Below, one piece after another: positions 48,682 through 58,889 of a stretch of 64,000 nt of DNA (positions within the stretch are counted from its first letter, which is position 1; each line of letters starts with the position of its first letter). This stretch comes from Ceratotherium simum simum (lineage: Eukaryota; Chordata; Mammalia; Perissodactyla; Rhinocerotidae): positions 1,945,438 through 2,009,437 of the forward strand of contig NW_004454173.1 in NCBI RefSeq assembly GCF_000283155.1. The letters are read 5' to 3'. The notes beneath the pieces were generated by a model, which saw only the letters and a list, made by a program, of their open reading frames with translations, searched no databases and was not told the DNA's origin. The position numbers and the translations under genes are program-made.

Positions 48682-48701
48682 TGAAAGGTGGATTTGGATA
48701 T
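48682..48701. repeat. Right target-site duplication of the L1 insertion
   Basis: Matches 48494-48512 apart from two or three changes, and directly abuts the non-tail end of the L1. Confidence 0.7.
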
Positions 48702-48704
48702 CTG

Positions 48705-50215
48705 AAGAGTTTGTTTGGTATCAAGTCTTATGAATCAGGTAAGTGAATGGTCAAGGTGAGTAACAGAGTTGGAGGTGGGCGAAAGCAAAGTGCCAGCATA
48801 AAGCAATTAGCAGATTTCTTGAGTAGCTTGCATATGGTTCTGAAGGTAATTTCAAATGAGCGTTTTCGAGAATGTTTTTGGCAATAGTGGCATCATTAGT
48901 ATAAACACATAGTATCTTAAGATGATACTTTAAACAGTAAAACTCACTTGATGTAAGTTCTGATTTTTGTTGTTGTTTTGTTTTGTCTTTCAAATTCTCA
49001 TTCTCTAGTCTTCCTCACGTGTCCCTCAGAGTGATGACTTTAGTAAACATATTTAGTATTTGTTTCTGTCTTCCACAGCAAGCCAACACGGGTGATCCAA
49101 ACTGCCAGCAAGGATTCTGAGAGCCTGAGACGATCACTCCTTTGGGGCTACAAAGTCAATTCTAGTCCTTGAGCAGTTTTCATAACTTTGCATGTTAGAT
49201 ATCATCTATGAGTCCACACAAGTATTTAAAGCTGATAGCCTTTTCAACACCAAGCAAAGAGAAACTGATAATTTCCATGTATGTCCCAATGGAAATTCCA
49301 AATAAAATTAAGATGGGAGATGGTAAATGAAACTTTTCTTTATGATAACAGATCTAAGGTACTTGGTGCAATGTGGGCCTCTGATAAAACAAATACTGTT
49401 CAATTTCAGGTGTGTATAAGTATGACTCTCTCCAAAGTCATACCCAAGTCTTGGAAACGTCATATAGGAATAAACTTTAGAGAGAGAATGCCTGAAGCTC
49501 ATAGCAGTGCACTGTAAGTCACTGATTTCCCTTTTGAAAATCAACAGCGATTTTCAAGCCCTCATTGTGTGAAAGGATATTCAGGAACCTGATAAGGACA
49601 ACAGTGGCAGCCTCTGGATTATGGTGCGGGAGGCTCTTAATAGGATAGATCATTGTGAAATCTCTGTCCTACTGGGAACGAAAACCCCCTCTGCCCAACC
49701 TGAACTTTAAATCTGCTAGCTTATCACCCTTCAGCTTTATTTTCCTTTTCTTCCCCACTACCCCCAACCCTTTTTTGGGGAGCTCATAGTGGGAATCGTT
49801 TGGTAAGGGCATTAACACGAGTGCAAGCTTCAGACCAGTCTAGGCGACAGAATTGCCTCAAACCCACTCTTCGTAAATTTGCTTTCTTCTTCCCCTACAG
49901 TCTTAAAAGTAGTATCTCTCGTACCATCTAGCCCCTTCTAGGCAATTCTGCTGTTGAAATTTCTGAGCTGTAGGAATGTTATCCATTTCAGTGTGTCCAC
50001 ACGGAAATAAGTGCAGAAAGGAAACATCTTCATCAGCTGCTTTGATGGAACTCAGAACTAAACCAGCGTTCCTCGCTCCTAAGCGCTTCCGTTCATGGTA
50101 AGGCACGGGCTTGCGCGTTCCCAAAGAGATTTGCTTACAAAGATCAGTATAGGAGAGGCGGATTGGGTCTCCTGAGACAGATCTCATCCTCTGACAAGTC
50201 GCAAGACCCGCTGAA
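48705..50215. other. Unique DNA leading into the CpG-rich block
   Basis: No repeat was recognised. From about 49.9 kb CpG density starts to rise. A 127-codon minus-strand frame at 49903-50286 extends out of the CpG block; its product has no familiar motif. Confidence 0.4.
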
Positions 50216-50308
50216 TCTCGGTCCACGTGTCTAATTACCTGCCTGATACCTGAGCCTTGGTCCCCGCGGCCAGACCCGGTGCGCACACTCTCCTCCAGGG
50301 CGTCGCAG

Positions 50309-50315
50309 ACTCACC
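50309..50315 (-). other. Candidate minus-strand 5' splice site
   Basis: On the minus strand the sequence reads 'ccggcg|gtgagt', a full consensus donor, in the middle of a CpG cluster and heading away from the plus-strand TATA box. It could end the first exon of a divergent transcript starting near 50.35-50.42 kb. Confidence 0.4.
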
Positions 50316-50426
50316 GCCGGGGGCCGGCCTGCGCGCGGAGCCGCCCCCCAGCTGCCTCTGGAAATCCACATTTTAGGGCCTTGTAGTCATTTCCTTGCTA
50401 GTGCGAGGAAAGTTTTTGTACATTTT

Positions 50427-50434
50427 TATAAAAG
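50427..50434 (+). promoter_or_regulatory. TATA box
   Basis: The octamer TATAAAAG is the classical consensus and is followed by a GC-richer flank ('gaggcc'). It would place transcription start at about 50455-50465. It lies upstream of a consensus donor at 50822/50823. Confidence 0.5.
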
Positions 50435-50456
50435 GAGGCCAGAAGAGAACACCCTC

Positions 50457-50822
50457 CTCTTACTTCCTAATATATTATGTCCTCCCCTGCCGAGTCCGGG
50501 GACTTAGTCTGGATTTGGTAACTGAAGTAATATAAATGTTAGCTAAGAAGTATTCCCACAATATGGTTCCAATTTAGGCCTGTTTTGAAGTCTAAAGGCC
50601 CAATATGTCTCGTAGACTCTTCGCTGGACATTAGCGCTAATGTAATTTGCGGCGGAGCACAGGCAGATCTAGAAGACGGCCGGGCCTCTGCGGCTCACGC
50701 GTTTTCCCGGGGCCGGGGACGCGGGCATTCGCCGGTAGTTCCCCCCATCGCTTTTGATGTTGGGGGGCTTTGCTCAGGAAATTGCTTTATTCCTGCCAGG
50801 GTTTGCAGATAAGCGGAGCAAG
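50457..50822 (+). other. Candidate first exon of an unidentified transcript
   Basis: This interval runs from the predicted TATA-directed start to the donor 'gagcaag|gtaagag' (exon end at 50822). The 75-codon frame at 50585-50812 ends before the donor and shows no familiar motif, so the exon is more likely untranslated or part of a lncRNA. The start is inferred from TATA spacing and is approximate. A second good donor, 'ttcag|gtaagc', lies downstream at about 51773. Confidence 0.4.
50628..50643. promoter_or_regulatory. Perfect 16-bp palindrome with TAAT half-sites
   Basis: ACATTAGCGCTAATGT equals its own reverse complement. It contains ATTA and TAAT arranged around GCGC, the core recognised by many homeodomain proteins, and lies inside the candidate first exon. 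A dimeric binding site is possible but untested. Confidence 0.4.
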
Positions 50823-51089
50823 GTAAGAGCTGTACCCTGTCACCACCCTTTCTCCTCTCCAGGCTCTGGAAAGTAGCAGCCCAGGCTGAATGCAGCCTTT
50901 CTCTGCAAGCTGTTTGCACTTTACTGCAATAACGTCTCTCTCGGAACAGGGGCTCGATTCGCGAAGACACGCGTGCATTTTCGGAGTCGGGCTGACGCAC
51001 CCCCTCCGCGATCCCGCCCCCCACCCGCAGCCCAGCCCCGCGCTCACACCCCTCCGGAGCCCCCGGCTGCATCCCGGTAATGAGCATCC

Positions 51090-52560
51090 CCCTGGAACCG
51101 CCTGCCCTTTATCTTGCTGGGGGGACCCGCACCTTTTGAACTGCCATCTGTAGATTGTGTTGGTGCACTGACTTGTTAACTGTGCCATGCTGTGAAGGAA
51201 ATGGCATGATTTAGATCAAGTGCTTAGGACGGCTGTTCATAAGAAACACTTGAGCCAAGCTGTTGCTGCTCAGAAAGTGCCCTGGGGAGAGGGGTTCCGT
51301 TTCGGGTCACGGTCCTGCCTTGTATGAGGGCAGGCGCAAAGCGCTGCAATCCGCCAGCTTCGCTGGGGCTGGGGGAGGGGGTGGGGAGAAACATTATGAA
51401 ACCATAGAAGCGAGGCTGCCAAATTAACTTCTCACCCTTTCAATCACACTCCAGAGGATAAAAGCCTAACATTACTGCCTCAGAAACAGGCTCGGTTTAC
51501 ACCAAACAAGTTATTTCTCTAATTTATCAGCCGGGCCAGCTATCCTTCTAATTACTGAAAATCTCCGCTGCTTATGAAGCCACTGTCATAGGTGTACAAT
51601 GAACAGTGAGCTAGGAAATGGGTGTGGGAAAGTTTTTGTGGGCAGGACTTCCCCAAGACGCTTATCAAAATAACTAAAAAACAAAGTTTCTGGTTTCAGT
51701 TGTTATGTTTCCATGAAAATGGTTTTGCCTGTTCCAAGGGGCAAAAATAAAATTGAGGAACCACAAGTTCAGGTAAGCACAGATCATTAAATCTTCACTT
51801 TTAAATAGCAAATTTCTGTAAGTGAAGTTTAATTAGGAAGACACAAGTAAAACTGAGAGAGCGTGAGAGAAGAGGGGAGCACTTCAGCTTAAGTCGCCAA
51901 CTCACAGGCTAATACCAAGGGCACTGATTGTCCATTATGTGGAAACAGATGATCAGGGTCATTCTCTAAGACAAATTTACTTTTCTGCACACTCTAAATC
52001 TGTTTAGTCACTTTAAAGGTGTCAATTATGGGAACAGGCTAAGACTATGAATTTCTTAGTAATAGCTTTAATAACATCTTGAAATGAAAAGCAGATACCT
52101 TGAAGTCAGCCTGCTTTGAAAAGACATGTGAGCAGCTCTGCTTTTAATTTGTGTAGCAATTCTACATCTGGAATCCCTTACAATTAAAACTAAAAACTGA
52201 ACTACTACTTCCACCTGTCAAATGATGAAAAGATGAATGCACTAATAAGTTACTAAATAGCCCAACGTGATAGAGTTTACATTCTCATTCTATACAGTAA
52301 AACAGAATTTTGGACAGGAGGCTAGAGGTCTTTGGTCATTACTAGTAACACGCCTTCAGTATTAACCTATATGTCCCACTGCAACCACTGACAAGGTCTT
52401 TTTCACATTAAGAGCTCATTTTCACAAATCTTTGTTTTAAAAGCAAATATAGATTTCAGAAAGAATATTCAGAACACATAAACTGAGCTGTACTTTTCAT
52501 CTCACATTTTGTGGTTTCATCATTCTTGAAACCCTTCTAATAGCTTCCTATAATGACTGC
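51090..52560. other. Unique DNA downstream of the CpG island
   Basis: No interspersed repeat was recognised for about 1.5 kb on this side of the island, as is common near regulatory DNA. AT-rich homeodomain-type words occur around 51.48-51.60 kb. No coding exon was recognised. Confidence 0.4.
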
Positions 52561-52594
52561 GTGCAGTTGTCAGGAAGTCCAGTATTTGCCAATG

Positions 52595-52675
52595 TGTGTC
52601 AAGCTCTCACAGCATGCACGGCTTTGTGCTCAGCACTGAGGGTACAGCGCTGGGCAAGAAACTTGCAGTAATTTC
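52595..52675 (-). repeat. Short L2 3'-end fragment, antisense
   Basis: 'gcatgcacggctttgtgctc' (52612) then 'agcactgagggtacagcgct' and 'gggcaagaaact' resembles the antisense L2 3' end. Confidence 0.5.
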
Positions 52676-52865
52676 TTCAGAATGACAAAAACTACATTTT
52701 TGCCTAGATTCTGATAAGAAAAAGCAGTTTTCTAAAGCTGTTGCTGTCATCCCAATTAAAACAACAGCTGTCATGAAAACGCCCCTAGACTGTCACTGGC
52801 GATCAGAAGGTTACTTATTTAGAAATGTAAACCCTGGGCTGTAGTCTCCATTGAAGCTGTTGCCC

Positions 52866-52965
52866 NNNNNNNNNNNNNNNNNNNNNNNNNNNNNNNNNNN
52901 NNNNNNNNNNNNNNNNNNNNNNNNNNNNNNNNNNNNNNNNNNNNNNNNNNNNNNNNNNNNNNNNN
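52866..52965. other. Assembly gap of exactly 100 N
   Basis: The run of 100 unknown bases is the usual placeholder for a gap of unknown size. The right edge is C-rich ('accccaccccactcccgccc'), which may explain why it was not assembled. Any reading frame crossing it is meaningless. Confidence 0.98.
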
Positions 52966-53495
52966 ACCCCACCCCACTCCCGCCCCCGCAGAGGTCGAGC
53001 TGTGTGGGCGGCCCCTGAACGCTGGTTTTTCTTATTACACAGTCTTGCTTCTCTGCTGTGAAATAAAAATGGAAATACCACATTTTGAAAAGAACATTGA
53101 TTCTCCTAGAAAAAATAATGAGGAGTTTTGCCAGTGGTTCAAGCGGTCTTCCACAAGGTAGAAGCTGCTTTCACGAAGGCTGTCCTGACTTCCATTCAGC
53201 ACGGTAACTGCCATGGCACCAGACAACAGAAAGGCAGGACCTGGAGGCAGCCTAGTCACGGTGAGCTGAGTTTCCTCTCTGTGGAAGCGTGCCCAGGAAG
53301 TGGATTCCAGCCTAACTCTTTGGGGCCACTGGGGACTCCATTAAATTACTGCTGTAGTACCCCTTTCCGTACACCCCTACTCTCCACTCGAGAAAAAGTA
53401 GGATTTGGCTGCCAAACACTCGTTCTTAGGCAGAGGTCACAAGTGGCTGCCCAAGGCCTCAGTCCAGTGTAAAGACATGCTCATGTGGCCAGCAT
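52966..53495. other. Unassigned sequence after the gap
   Basis: The first 30 bases form a pyrimidine tract ending in 'ccgcag' (52991), which looks like a 3' splice site, although its upstream part is lost in the gap. No protein-like exon was recognised beyond it. Confidence 0.35.
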
Positions 53496-53514
53496 GTTGT
53501 TCTAAAAATCAGGA

Positions 53515-53970
53515 GATTCATAGCATTATTCCCAAGAGCCAAAAGTTGGAAGCAACCCAAGTGTCCACTGACAGATGAATGGATAAACAAAGTGTGGTAC
53601 ATACATAGAACGGAATATTGTTCAGCCTTAAAAAGGAAGGAAATTTTGACACACGCTATAACATGGATGATCCTTGAAGACATTATGCTAAGTGAAATAA
53701 GCCAGACACAAAAGGATAAATACGGTATGATTCCACTTACATGAAGTACCTAGAGTAGTCAAATTCACAGAGACAGAAAGTAGAATGGTTGTTACCAGGG
53801 CGGGGGAGTTATTGTTTAATGGGAACAGAGTGTCAATTTGGGAAGATGAAAAAAGTTCTGGAGATAGTTTCACAACAATGTGAAAGTACCTAATGCCACT
53901 GAACTGTACACATAAAAATGGTTGAAATGGTAAATTTTATGTTATGTATATTTTCCAGGATAAAAAAATC
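53515..53970 (+). mobile_element. L1 3' end (ORF2 C-terminal end and 3' UTR), sense
   Basis: Very typical L1 sequence: 'tggaagcaacccaagtgtcc' (53548-53567), 'gaatggataaacaaagtgtg' (53577), 'ttcagccttaaaaaggaagg' (53621), 'gctaagtgaaataagccaga' (53687), 'gactgtacacataaaaatgg' type wording near 53905, and an A-rich end near 53960. It is a 5'-truncated copy, better preserved than most in the window. The minus-strand frames at 53459-53873 are shadows of it. Confidence 0.9.
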
Positions 53971-53974
53971 AAAA

Positions 53975-55790
53975 GATTTTACATTACAGTAGAGATTTTC
54001 AATTTATTTAGAAACAAAGATATCTGAGTAACTTTTCACATTAGCCAGCATACCTGAATGATAACAGAGATTGAAATTGAGTAGCCCTTGCACCCTTAAA
54101 TGTGTGCTTCCCGTCTGCAGGGCCTCCACTCCTCCCTCTGGTTTGCCACCCATTCCGCTTCACCCATGTCGGCTCCCTGCCAGGCCCCTGCAGCCTTCTT
54201 CTGCTCTCGGGCCCTTGGGGGTCACTCTTACATGTACATACACCTTTCCAAGACTTGCCTAAAATCAGATTTACTCCTGCAACACCACATTTAACGCAGT
54301 CTGTCCCAGCACAGAGTGAGGTGAGAGGCATGCGACAGCATCCAGATAGAAACACAACTGAGACGCACCCTCCCACAAAATGAACCCTTGATGTCCTCCT
54401 GCACCTGTCCACCCGGGGGAGAGGACTGTGGGTGTCACACTCTGGAGACCTACTAAGCCATGCTTCCTTACTCGACACTTGCAAACAGGGCCATAGATAG
54501 ATGCTTAGGGAAGAACTAGAAGCAGTTCTTTTCAGTATCAGGAGAAGTTTCCTATTACCCATTTTTCTGATATTGACTTTATAAATTTATTACAGATTTT
54601 GTAGCTCTGAGTCAAGGAACAATGAATTTAAAAATCTTTATTGAAGTCTGGATTATCCCCAAACTGTGAACTTTCCTTCTAAGCCATTGACTATCTAAGG
54701 GTTTTTTTTTCTCTTAAATGCTACTGTCAAACGAGCATTTTAAAATATTTATCAAAAACCAGTGGCTGCAAACTTCAATCTGTACATTCCATACAAAGTA
54801 AACCCCACTCTAGTGCTGATGCATAAATGATGTGTTGGTTTAATCTATTTTTCACAGGGGTGTCTGAGAGTAGGAAAATTAGAAACAGGTAGAATGGACT
54901 ATTATTGCTGTCCTGTAGTGTGCTTTTTTACATGAGGTCTGGATTAAGATAACATCTGGTCTATATTTCTTGAACTATTTCCCTTTTATCACAAGAAAAC
55001 TCGGCAACCCATCTCACAACCGCTCTTAATTTAGATTAAATGTCACTGATGAAACCTTGTACAACATGCTGTTATCTATTAAAATGGTTTCCCTGAAGGA
55101 ACCCTTGATACTTTTATATATTCCAGCAAAGCTAATCACACCAGGCCTCCTTAGTGGGACTTACCTTATAATCATATGTTCAAATGTCCCACCTAAATCA
55201 CTGCTCTGGGACCAAATGAGTCTTATTCTGAGATTGCTTTCACTACTTAGTTAAATAGAGTGCCCAGGTCTGAGCATCACAGGACAACACGGAATCCTTT
55301 AGGAGCACAGAATGTTACTCTGGAACAAACAAACCACTGATCCCCTGCAGCCTGTGCTGGGCTTTCCAGAACCCCAGCAAGGGAAGGCAATAAGCTGTTT
55401 TCAGCATTTTCCAGAGTTCAAGTCTTATACAATGTAGTATATTGATTTCACAGAATAAAGACTTCTGGGGTTTTTTTTTTTTTTTCTTTTTCAAAATTGT
55501 ATAACTTATTTCCACAGATAATAAATCAGGAAAGTATTTTCTCTAAAACTGTCTTGCATACCTGTGGTGCACATTCGTTTTGTTCATTTTAAACTACATC
55601 AGGACTCAGACTCACAGGAGGTAAGTCCATGCATTAACCAGTTACATGGGAAATTACTTTCTCCGATCCATACCTTTAATTTGGTAATATCATTGTTCCT
55701 GATTTTTAAAAAATATATGGAAACCAAAAGACACAAAAATTATGAGTTTAAAAAACTCAACTAGAAGTAATTCTTGGATAACTGTGAAAA
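53975..55790. other. Unassigned sequence
   Basis: A 173-codon minus-strand frame (54041-54562) is the longest outside repeats, apart from the L1-derived one, but it shows no domain, and other frames in the same place are also open for 63-93 codons on the plus strand. A T homopolymer interrupted by C lies near 55473-55490. Confidence 0.4.
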
Positions 55791-55794
55791 TATA

Positions 55795-56262
55795 ATAATG
55801 TTCATTGTGGTAGAAAATGAAATTAGAAATGTATTACACATAAAATATAGAAAAATTAGAAACAATAAAGGTGCTTATTAATATAGGATTGAGTAAATGA
55901 ATTATGTTACATGCGTAATATGGAATATCTTACAGCCATTAAATAAGAGTAAAGAATATTTATATCTACTAAGGAAGGATTGTCATGACATATTAAGAAC
56001 AACACATGAACAGCCTGGTATCACTTTTCATAGTCATTAAAAAGGAAAAAAGAAATAGACATATATGTTGATGTGTATGTAGAAGAGGTCTGGAAGACTT
56101 CACATAAAACCATTTTCAGTGATTAACCATTCGGAATAAGGAGGGAGGAGAACATTTTACTTGATAAACTCCTGTGGATTTTCTAGCTTTTCTTAACATG
56201 TATATATTACTTTCTAAATTAAAAAAAATTAAAAATGCATTGAAGAAAAAAGCAGATAGAGC
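55795..56262 (+). mobile_element. L1M-type 3' fragment, sense; left arm of an inverted pair
   Basis: 'taatatggaatatcttacag' (55916-55935) and 'ccattaaataagagtaaaga' follow L1 ORF2-end wording. Then come 3'-UTR-like words and an A-rich end around 56219-56250. The part 55822-56082 is matched by the reverse complement of 57825-58085 at roughly 90 % or more identity. Confidence 0.75.
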
Positions 56263-56264
56263 AG

Positions 56265-57820
56265 AGATTAATCAGCCATTCTCTTACGGGAATGAATCAT
56301 AAGAGCGGTGACTGGCGGGGGAGGGTGGGTGCCTGCGGAACAGAGCAGGGGGAATGCAGCTGACAGGCGTCCTGTCCTCCTGTACTGTTTGGAGGGAATT
56401 CTAAGAATAAAAAGCCTTTGGAAGTTATCAGCGGTCAGGCTGGAGCCATTCATTTTTCACCTGCCTGTGTTTGTTGTCTGGCAGCCAGTCAAGGGTGCTA
56501 TTAGCAGAATTAAGATCCAGGAGAAAAGATTATCCTACAGAAGGCAAGATAAGGGCTGGAAAGTGTGGCTGGTTATCAATATCACAATACCAAACAGGTC
56601 AGAAAGGATTCCATATAGGTTTCGCTTGAAGCAGGTAATCTCTGCAAAAATAATGGAGTGACTGTTCTTCCAAAACACTTCAAGGCTGCAAAATACTGCA
56701 GTTCATTTAAGATAAAGCTGCAGTTTTACCAAGGGCCCACAACTGCACTAGGCTGGAGAGTGGACAATAAAATGCTGCAACAACGTTCCTTTATTCCCTC
56801 TTATTCAGTAACCCTCAGTAATGAAACAGCCTTCCATCTCTCTCCCAGATCACTTTTAATATTTTGAATGGTATACCTTCATTCACTCTTCCCTACTCGC
56901 TGAGGAAAGATCTAAATGGAATTCCACAGTACTGTTTGATATAAGATACAAGAGGAGTGATTGTCTCATTATTTAAGTACTTAATTGTTAAGAGATTTTT
57001 TTAAATCACCAACAGTAGTGTGGATTCAGAGCAGCAACTTCTCTCTAGCGAGGTTTTGCCACTGTGGTACTGAAACATGTGTTTTCAAACAATGAATTGG
57101 AATGGTGAAGCTTTTGAGTTCATGTCAGCACTGCAATTTACAAGAGTTCACAAGCAGCATGAACTTACATAGCATTTCACCATGTTGTCTATGAATCATT
57201 CACTTTTAAACTCTGCAGCATATGGACAATTGCAAAATGCAAAGAAGTAAGAAAACACATTTGGTATTTCCATTTTATATACCTCGTAGTGGAAATAAAT
57301 GATTTTGTTCTCCCAACTATTTTTTATCTAAATGATAAGGGCTCTTTCGTTTTATTTTCTCTTTTCTTCTTCTTTTTAGCAATTTCAAGTAAACAGAGAT
57401 TAACTTGTTCAGCTAAATAATTTTTCAATGTATAGACCTTTGTAGTATTTATATATATATGGAGCGATCAACAACTAGCAGGTTATTTACTTTGAGTTGT
57501 CATTCCAGTAGTCGTGATGGTTTCACAATGGTTCATCCATCTAACACCTGGTCAATAACTGGTCAATAAACACATTCCCAAGACAGCTGCAGTTAAGGGA
57601 AGTGACTTACCCACTGACAGAACAGGAAGAATGAAGACTCTGGCATTGCATCACCAGCCAAGGTAACCGAGCACACACTTAATGACCCAGGAGCTATCAA
57701 TTTATCAATGAAAAAACAAAACCAACATACATTTAAAATAAAAATGGGCTTTCATATTTTTTTCAAAGTCATAAAATTGAGTCTGCTACAGCAGTACATG
57801 AAAATGTTCTCATTTCAGCA
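56265..57820. other. Spacer between inverted L1 copies, unassigned
   Basis: It contains a 117-codon plus-strand frame at 56308-56661 without recognisable motifs, and two exact adjacent 11-nt units 'ctggtcaataa' at 57548-57569. No repeat family was recognised. Confidence 0.4.
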
Positions 57821-57824
57821 ATGA

Positions 57825-58085
57825 CTACATACACATCAACGTATATGTCTATTTTTTTTTCTTTTTAATGACCACAAAAAGTGATACCAGGCCTTCATGT
57901 TGTGTTGTTCTTAACATGTCATGACAATCCCTCCTTAGTAGATACAAATATTCTTTACCCTTATTTAATGGCTGTAAGATATTCCATATTATGCATGTAA
58001 CATAATTCATTTAATCAATCCCTTATTAATAAGCACATTTATTGTTTCTAATTTTTCTGTATGTTATGTGTAATACATTTCTAAT
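57825..58085 (-). mobile_element. L1M-type 3' fragment, antisense; right arm of an inverted pair
   Basis: The reverse complement aligns base for base to 55822-56082 with about 20 differences and two small indels. Outside these limits the two sequences diverge at once. The copy lacks the 3'-UTR and tail seen on the left arm, so it is truncated on both sides. Confidence 0.75.
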
Positions 58086-58089
58086 AATC

Positions 58090-58375
58090 TATACATTCCT
58101 AATTGCTGAAATGAGAATATTTTCATATACTGCTGTAGTTTTAAACAGTTTTTAATTACATAATACATAAGTGAAAATATTTTTATTATTTTTAAAATGC
58201 TAACAATACAAAAGTCTATGGAATAAAAACAAAAGCCTCCCTCAAACACCCTAACCCCCCTGAAAAGACATGTCACACCTCCTTCCTTGGTGGTCACAGC
58301 AGTCAGCAATGTGGAGAGCACTTTACAGACCTTTTCTGTGCATCTACAAACATCTATGTACGTATACACAAGTGT
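58090..58375. other. Unassigned AT-rich DNA
   Basis: No gene or repeat family was recognised. Confidence 0.4.
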
Positions 58376-58379
58376 GATG

Positions 58380-58880
58380 GAAGAAGGTGTTTTTTAAATG
58401 AATGAGATTATACTGTATGCATTGTTCTGTAGGTTGCTTTTCCTCCTTTAACAGTTTGTCTCAGACATCATGCCAGGTCAGTATATACAGACCACAAGGT
58501 GCAAACTAGTAGCCCACAGTTTACAAATCCTTTTAAATTTTTTAAATTTGTTTTCAACATAACAAAATCCATATTTCCCACTTTAAAAAAAAATTAAAAG
58601 ATCCAGCAACATCGTGCTCAGTTCTCCCTAGGAACAGTCAGAAGCAGGAGTCCCGCTGGGGGGACTCACACTATCGGGACACCACAAGCTCCCATGGCCC
58701 CAGCCCCACGCCTAGCCTGGCCCTTATACCTCTGAGTTTGCTACCCCTGACTAGATATATCTACACTGTTCTTTTAAAAGGCTGCATAATATCCCATAAC
58801 ACAGATGCACCATAATTTATTTAACCATTTCCCTATTTATGTCACATTTTTAAAGTTCAAGCTTTTGTGCTGTGTTTGGT
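58380..58880. repeat. Old L1M-type fragment split by another element
   Basis: 'tgagattatactgtatgcat' (58402) and, after an interruption, 'ggctgcataatatcccataa' (58780-58799) and 'catttccctatttatgtcac' (58826) follow one L1M-like order. The interrupting part (about 58495-58755) starts near 'ggtgcaaactagtagccc' and ends with 'gagtttgctacccctgac', so its ends look inverted relative to each other, as in hAT DNA transposons. Confidence 0.45.
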
Positions 58881-58889
58881 AGAGCAGAA

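Larger units (their letters stand above)
50220..51085. promoter_or_regulatory. CpG island, candidate (possibly divergent) promoter
   Basis: CpG is rare in the rest of the window, but here it is dense in three clusters: about 50265-50350, 50640-50740 and 50935-51070 (for example 'tgcgcgcggagccgcc', 'gcggctcacgcgttttcc', 'gattcgcgaagacacgcgtg'). Unmethylated CpG islands of this kind normally mark promoters in mammals. The block holds a TATA box, a plus-strand splice donor and a minus-strand splice donor, described separately. No coding start for a known protein was recognised, so the transcript could begin with a 5' UTR exon or be noncoding. Confidence 0.7.

Noticed and set aside
49903..50286. 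127-codon minus-strand frame leaving the CpG island
   Set aside because: The product lacks known motifs. The frame would run straight past the consensus donor region, and it is better explained by high GC and low stop density.
50585..50812. 75-codon frame in the candidate first exon
   Set aside because: It ends before the donor and has no recognisable sequence; treated as untranslated.
52811..53083. Minus-strand frames crossing the N run
   Set aside because: About a third of the residues are unknown because of the assembly gap, so the frames are not informative.
54041..54562. 173-codon open frame, minus strand
   Set aside because: No familiar domain, and several opposite-strand frames are open in the same place, so there is no coding preference.
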